NCBI GenBank assembly: GCA_009760855.2
Contig: WPIO01000151.1
Coordinates: 827,001 to 891,000 of the forward strand
Source of the DNA: Cristatella mucedo
Lineage: Eukaryota; Bryozoa; Phylactolaemata; Cristatellidae
Reading direction: 5' to 3'
Length of the DNA stretch: 64,000 nt
The position numbers and the translations under genes were made by a program. Under the pieces are notes generated by a model. It made no database searches, was not told where the DNA came from, and saw only the letters and a program-made list of their open reading frames with translations. Below are positions 58,788 through 64,000 of this stretch, piece after piece. Within the stretch, counting starts at the first letter, position 1; every line of letters begins with the position of its first letter.

Positions 58788-58944
58788 GAGAGACAGAGAC
58801 AGAGAAAGGGACAGAGATAGGGACAGAGACATAGACATAGAGAGTTTGTGTGTGTATGTGCCCGAGTAGGCATGTGTGTATGTGTGCGCCAATGTGTATG
58901 TATGTGTGTGGATATAGTGGAGGATTTTCCTAAGAGCAGCAATT

Positions 58945-59100
58945 GCTCGAGTTGGTTGGGCCCAGTGGTCAAGGTGCTTGCCTCGACCCAGTGGTCAAGT
59001 TGAATGTGTATTAAATGGCCGAGGTCTTGGGCCGGAGCCTCATGGCATATGTGAAGCGCCTGAATAGAGATTAAGTTTGCTTAGTGTGCTATACAAATGA

Positions 59101-59103
<3 letters not shown>
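58945..59103 (+). mobile_element. SINE A with internal duplication
   Basis: The head gagttggttgggcccagtgg is followed by cctcgacccagtggtcaagt, a second copy of the box A region, then a weak box B (gtcttgggccggagcctc) and a normal tail. It ends in an (AC)n tract. Confidence 0.75.

Positions 59104-59170
<67 letters not shown>
59104..59170. repeat. (AC)n microsatellite at a SINE 3' end
   Basis: About 32 AC units starting at the aatgaatt end of SINE A. Confidence 0.97.
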
Positions 59171-59172
<2 letters not shown>

Positions 59173-59269
59173 TGTATGTGAAACTTGTGTACACCAATAA
59201 GTTTTCTACTGCTCATCCTGAGGTGTGCTCGGCACAGTTATGCTCTAGCCTACAATTCTTTTTTTGCAG

Positions 59270-59326
59270 TTGGATGTCTTGGTGGATATTTTATCACGGG
59301 GCCTTCTGTGGTGCCACCTATTTGAG
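59270..59326 (+). CDS. Putative 19-codon exon with strong splice sites
   Basis: The acceptor is ctttttttgcag and the donor TTTGAG|GTAAGA, both near consensus. The 57 nt between are in phase 0 and encode LDVLVDILSRGLLWCHLFE. This is the best-supported of the plus-strand candidates; the product is not recognised. Confidence 0.45.
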
Positions 59327-59330
59327 GTAA

Positions 59331-60230
59331 GATTGCCTGGCATACATGTATGTGGTTCTGCCAGGCGAATTTATCTGCAGCTTCTAAGCCCTGTTACTGC
59401 TTAGTGTGTAGATGCAGCTTCTTAGTGATCGAATTGGCCCGAGCAACTGCTTGTCTGACGAGTCTTCGATGCTGCCAAATGCAGCCATGCATATCGATCG
59501 CTGCTGGAAAACCTACACATACTTGCCGTGACTGTGCGGTATATGTATAATGTGTATGCATGCATGTATGTGTGTGTGTATGTATGTATGCATGTATGTA
59601 TGTATGCATGTATGTATATGTATATTCTGTATATGTATAATCCTTGCTTCTGTTTGCTCGTCGACATGGCCGCATCGGGTATATAGCTGATGGGGCCAGA
59701 ACAGTGAGCTATCAGCCACCGAACGCCACCCATCTTTTTTTGAGATAGGCTATAGCTGTTCGTTTCTCATCTTAACATGCCTTTACCCTGTGAGTGCCCT
59801 AGGTTGTGCAGCTGGCTTCAAAGACTTCGTGGTGCACTCCATGCATTGCTGCACCTGCCTCTCCATTCACCCCAATAGGCCTAGGCCTATTCAAAGGCCT
59901 GTCTGTTCGAATCGCCCTCCAATTCACTGTTCTGTAATTCTTCGACCTTTATGCATTTCCTGTTATTTGATCCTGCCACTGCAATCTTAATGCAGGGTCA
60001 GTCCTCAATGCATGTTCATTGGCTGAACAGCCTGAAACAGCTTCAGGCATGGAACGAGGTTTAAAAGGCATCTGCTGTCGCACTAGGGTAAATTCCCGTC
60101 TTCTCCCTCGATGAATATAGTGCTGCTGAAAAACCAGCTGTCAAACAAATTTCTAAGACTGCCAATCGAATGTCATTCGGCTCAAGTGCCAGCCGAATTT
60201 ACACGGCACCAAACGAAGCCGCTAAAGCAT
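59331..60230. other. Possible intron of the plus-strand gene; short ATGT repeats
   Basis: Impure (ATGT)n/(ATGC)n at 59556-59640. Nothing else recognisable. Confidence 0.5.
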
Positions 60231-60236
60231 AGTTTA

Positions 60237-60500
60237 ATCATAATAATAATAATAATAATAATAATTCACTTGATAAAGCGCCCTCAGAGAACTTAACCTC
60301 TCTCTAGGCGCTTTACATTTGCTGTAAAGTGAAATGCAATTGAATGGTAAGTAAAATCATGCTTGAAAAACAAACGAAATGAATAATATGGTTAGGGGTG
60401 ACATGCACAGGGTCAGCATGCAAATGTGGTTAGTGGCAGCATGCACAGTGTCAGCACGCATAAGCACATCAAGGACGAATCGCAGGGACCAATACAATAG
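60237..60500 (-). mobile_element. LINE A 3' end
   Basis: (AAT)n, cacttgataaagcgccctca, ctctaggcgctttacatttg and the 3' untranslated block down to aaggacgaatcgcagggacc. Confidence 0.88.
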
Positions 60501-60689
60501 TTTACAATACAATAGTGGGAGATCGCTGTGCTGGGCCTGTCTTGGCTATTAAGTCGAGGCTGCCGACCGCAGCCACCCACCTAGCAGCCTAGCCGAGGAG
60601 GCTGCCCGTGTTGCCTGTGTACTGCAGCACTAGCACCAGAAGGGTAGCCAATGCAGCATGTCAGACGCACCTATGATGCAAGGCTTCGT

Positions 60690-60846
60690 CTCTGTCCGTC
60701 TGTTTGTCTGCCTCTCCCCTCCTTGTTTCTCTGTCTCTCTTGTTTCTCTCTCCTTCTCTCTTGTCTCTCTCTCTGTCTTTCTTTGTCTCTCTGTCTCCGT
60801 GTCTTAGTCTCTCAGTCTCTCGGTCTCTCTCCCTCTTTTTCCCTCT
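60690..60846. repeat. Impure (CT)n tract
   Basis: TCTCTGTCTC-type units over about 155 bases; probably an old microsatellite. Confidence 0.85.
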
Positions 60847-61171
60847 AAGCATATCTCCCACCAGTTTCGGAGAGGTCGGGTTTTCTGCATTAAAATCCAC
60901 CGGCAGGATTGTTCATCGTTTTACATTCGTCGCCTCGACAACTCCTTAGGCATGGGCAGATGGGAGTGACGACTGATTCAATTGAGGCTCTGTAAATTCT
61001 AGCTCTGCGATTTTTTTGCTGTGGGGTACCGAGCTGTGGAGCTTGGTGTCTGACTCATTGCTTCATTTTCCCAACCGAGGCTACTAAGAAGCTGTGTGCT
61101 TCTTATAAGAGTTTTGTAGAGGGTCTGCATCCTTACGGGGAACCTGGTCGGAATCACACATAGATTGCACG

Positions 61172-61336
61172 ATGTCTAATCGTGTCAAGATAATTGCCAT
61201 TATTGGCATGCTCGTTCTTTCCAGCCAGGCAAGTAACTGCAGGAGCTGTTGTATTTGCACTGCATTGTCTGCAAAGGATTGCAGAAACATCAGACAGCCC
61301 AGTGTTGCCTCTTTGCCTCTAGGCAGCAGCTGCTGA
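61172..61336 (+). CDS. Small open frame predicting a secreted cysteine-rich peptide
   Basis: A 54-codon frame from ATG to TGA. Residues 1-21 form a good signal peptide: a basic start (MSNRVK), a hydrophobic core (IIAIIGMLVL) and small residues (SSQAS) before a likely cut. The rest (about 33 residues) has six cysteines: C-x2-CC-x-C-x7-C-x16-C. Many animal defensins, neuropeptide-like and venom-type peptides have this general layout, but no family was recognised and no function is claimed. There are no visible introns or repeats in it. A minus-strand frame overlaps. Chance origin is possible. Confidence 0.3.
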   Translation: MSNRVKIIAIIGMLVLSSQASNCRSCCICTALSAKDCRNIRQPSVASLPLGSSC

Positions 61337-62430
61337 ATTGTAGAATCGTGTAGCTTCTGCTCTTGCTAATTTTCATGCTGGAGCTAGTATACGTGCATCT
61401 TTTGGCCATTGAACCTTCAGTTCGAATGGCCCGGAAGTCCGAGGCTTGCTTCAGGCTTCTGTGACCACCTACTTATGCTTGGCATCGTTTACGTCTCAGC
61501 TAATGACACACGTGTTTCGCTCAGTTTTCCCTGCATTATAGTGAGCTTCTCTTTTGTGCCTGTCTGCTTTGCATACTTACTTCTGGATGATTCAGTGCAT
61601 GCTACTAACCAGGAGTTCTACTAGCTAGCAGCCCGAGAGAGTTTGTGTATGCTTTTCTATGCTTGTGTAAGCATGATACGTTGCTTGCCATTAACTCGTG
61701 GTCCTTTTCGTGGCTAGCAGTGAGAGCTGTAAAATCCCGGTATACGGATTTTTAGTTAACTTAGGGTGCCATAGTAAAGACGTTATAATGATAAATAGTG
61801 ATTGTGATTACACCTCTGAGAAGTGACTAGTGGGTGTGCTTTGCGGTTAGCGCTGGCAGCTGTGGCCTCTGCTGGCCACATCCGGAAGCCACTCTTGGGA
61901 CGGAGAGGCGCTAACTGGAACTATGCGGCGGCACCATCGAGAGCGAGTGTAATTGCTGTGCCTTTGATGCAGGCCTTCGAGGTCGCCTTCCAGGCTGTTT
62001 TTATTGTGCGAGAATACAGTCGAGTTATGCACTCTGTCCCACTGGTTTCCAGTCGTCGATCGTTACAAAGGAGTGGCATTTGTCCTTGACTTTGTCAGCT
62101 GTGTCCACTGGCGGAAGCCTAGACAGGCGTCTATTGCAGGTCCTAACATTCGTATCATTACCTCCAGGATTGCAGCTGTTACGCTTACCTCGGCTCTCTA
62201 AATTAAATTACTGCACGGCTTATGAGCTGCAGCTGCTGCCACACAAACTGGGAGCGACTTGATTACTGCTCGTGCCCCATAGAAACACAGCTCCAATGGA
62301 GTGCAGCTGATGCTGGTCTGTACAGGGGCAGGCAGCTGTTTCTCGGTGGGTAGGTGGTGTGGATGTGTTTGTAACCATGTGACACTTTTTAGTCGACACT
62401 ACATGTGGATGTTACTGGGTTTTTTTACAG

Positions 62431-62554
62431 GCCGCTGGCTACCTGATTGCGTCTTCAGAGTGGCTAGTGTTTCTCTGCTCTCACTCACAGCTGGGGAAGT
62501 CATGGAAAGAGGCGCGGGGAGCGCCAGCGTACGTGAAGCTGATCATGCAGAAGA
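62431..62554 (+). CDS. Putative exon with strong splice sites
   Basis: The acceptor gggtttttttacag and donor AAGA|GTAAGA flank 124 nt. The phase 0 frame reads AAGYLIASSEWLVFLCSHSQ, LGKSWKEARGAPAYVKLIMQ, K and exits in phase 1. Another frame is open too, but the first fits the phase of the 59270 segment. The product is not recognised. Confidence 0.42.
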
Positions 62555-62884
62555 GTAAGAAAGCTGCGACTGTCGTGCGACTTCTGGCTCACGGCAGCTT
62601 CCTCGTGCTGCTTTCTGTAACGTACACTGGTTTCAGCCATTCTGATGTCCGGTTGGGGTTGTTCTAGTTATCAGAACCTCTCTATCAAAAGAATGATGGA
62701 CTCTGATTGCTATAGGTTTTCATTTCATGCAATTAGGGCTGATTGTATCCGGCATATTCTGAAGGGACTGAATGAAAGTAAAGCAAATGTTTGGCTGTAA
62801 TAGAGTGCAATGTCAAACACGCTCTTGGCATGGTTGCAGATATTGCTTTATGTTGTTGCTTCTTGGCTAGATAAAATAAGCTAA

Positions 62885-63000
62885 GGATTTCTGATTAAAC
62901 AGCCTTATATATAAAGTAGAAGAAGATCTTTGGCTACTTTCATTGTAGTAGGCAATAAAGGATTGCCTACTTCAGTACTCGAAGCCACGACCTTAACGTG
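62885..63000 (-). mobile_element. Decayed SINE B fragment
   Basis: ctgattaaacagccttatat, then ggcaataaaggattgcctac and a box B complement (tactcgaagccacgacc), in the order of a reversed SINE B. Confidence 0.6.
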
Positions 63001-63597
63001 AAGTATGTGCAGCTAACTGCTCGTGAAGTTGCTAGTCTCAGCACGAGGCACGACGAATACTGGTGACACCTGATCCCTGTATCACTGCCTAATGACTTGT
63101 AGGTGCTGCACCAATGCACGCAGGTATGCCGATAATAGTAGGAACTCGGTAGCAACGAAGAGCGCTCGCACCTTAACACAATAAGTCAGTATCCATAACG
63201 TAGACAAATCAATTTGACACCAGCAGAGTGTTACAGGCGATACGTAAAGGTACTGACATACACAAACGGCTCTGTAGCCCAGAGCTCAAATCAGCTCCAA
63301 TGCTATTACCAGGTCTGGAATCACACCTCCCTGCCTATCTCATGGTGCCGGCTTGTATGCAGCCTCGACCATAGAGGATCGCGAAATCGGTTCCTAGTCA
63401 TTATAATTCAGGAACGACGAATAAGGATACAAACAGTCACAACAGTCATAATCTGGCTGATTTAGCTTGCAGCCGTTTCACACCAGCATCCCTTACTCGC
63501 CGACGTTAAGGTTGTAATAGACCCATTCACTATATTCTCCTTTCGATGGCACTATCATGATATCATACAGCTTTTCCTGCAGTCTCGGTGCCACTAG

Positions 63598-63750
63598 GTC
63601 TTCCTGAAGGCTACTGCAGATGCTGCTGCTGCTGCTCTTGTGTGTAGTCGCAATGCGGCATCTCGCGATGCTATGGTTATATCACGTGTTCACAATGTGA
63701 TCTCAGCTGCATGTACCTTAATGAAGATCGAGCTGGCATTATCTACTTGT
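63598..63750 (+). CDS. Putative exon, Ala-rich, unrecognised
   Basis: From gccactag|GTC the frame reads VFLKATADAAAAALVCSRNA, ASRDAMVISRVHNVISAACT, LMKIELALSTC to a possible donor TGT|GTACTG. A more natural acceptor (cctgcag, 63582) would include a TAG. The helical, Ala-rich composition is protein-like. Its phase 0 end fits the next candidate. Confidence 0.3.
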
Positions 63751-63814
63751 GTACTGCCCTGCCTGTGACACAGCTGGCTGAAGATAACTGGCATACGCTT
63801 GATTCTATAAGAAA

Positions 63815-63893
63815 TGCAGCAAATGTAAAGCGCCTAGAAAGAGATAAGGTTCTCTGAGGGCGCTTTATCAAGTGTATTATTATTATTACGGTG
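63815..63893 (+). mobile_element. LINE A tail fragment
   Basis: gcaaatgtaaagcgcctaga, agggcgctttatcaagtgta and (ATT)n. It ends about 28 bases before the next putative exon. Confidence 0.85.
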
Positions 63894-63920
63894 CTTGATC
63901 ATGTATTTCATTGCTCCCAG

Positions 63921-64000
63921 CAGGTGCATCGGCTGCTGGCTGTGCTACGGGTACTTATTAGCGTGCGACCAGGAGGATTGCCCCGAGCTCCAGCTCCCGA
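63921..64000 (+). CDS. Putative exon cut by the window edge
   Basis: After ttgctcccag the frame reads QVHRLLAVLRVLISVRPGGL, PRAPAP and is still open at the last base. The helical, Leu-rich start resembles the other plus-strand candidates. The partner exons and product lie outside or are unknown. Confidence 0.35.

Overview
The window is animal (metazoan) nuclear DNA, most likely from an invertebrate. The evidence is a multi-exon gene with GT-AG introns, many 5'-truncated L2/CR1-type LINEs, tRNA-derived SINEs, Tc1 and Helitron debris, and very long (CT)n, (GA)n, (AC)n and (AT)n microsatellites. Nothing seen fixes the phylum. Most long open frames are microsatellite translations (Leu-Ser, Arg-Glu, His-Thr, Val-Cys repeats) or retrotransposon remnants.

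The one secure gene is a carboxypeptidase D homologue (CPD, metallocarboxypeptidase family M14, N/E subfamily) on the minus strand. It runs from its start codon at 25966 down to about 2995. Twelve exons (25966 to 6048) can be placed almost to the base, with consistent splice phases except inside the twelfth. They encode a signal peptide, a complete catalytic domain 1 with its transthyretin-like (TTL) domain, and a complete catalytic domain 2 with its TTL domain. Exon 13 (about 5912-5411) starts a third domain that has lost the zinc-binding HxxE motif. A further piece of domain 3 lies at about 3228-2995; the rest of the 3' end was not found. Exon 12 and the domain-3 piece contain small frame breaks. 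The introns hold LINE A and LINE B fragments, SINEs, a decayed Tc1 transposon, a Helitron/PIF1 helicase fragment and microsatellites.

Upstream of CPD (26-29 kb) is a CpG-rich stretch that probably carries its promoter, then more SINEs and simple repeats. From 29 to 51 kb the sequence is dominated by two LINE families (A and B) and two tRNA-derived SINE families (A and B). A fold-back element lies at about 38.95-39.66 kb, and a second, related copy at 49.3-50.7 kb is split by a LINE insertion. The 3' tail of SINE A closely matches that of LINE A, suggesting that LINE A mobilises SINE A.

From 51 to 64 kb several short segments on the plus strand have good splice signals and open frames (51.1-51.4, 52.8-53.0, 56.3-56.5, 59.3, 62.4-62.6, 63.6-63.75 and 63.92-64.0 kb). 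They may be exons of a second gene running off the right edge; I do not recognise its product. The same region holds a 1.7-kb element with terminal inverted repeats (54402-56128) and a 54-codon frame (61172-61336) predicting a small secreted cysteine-rich peptide.
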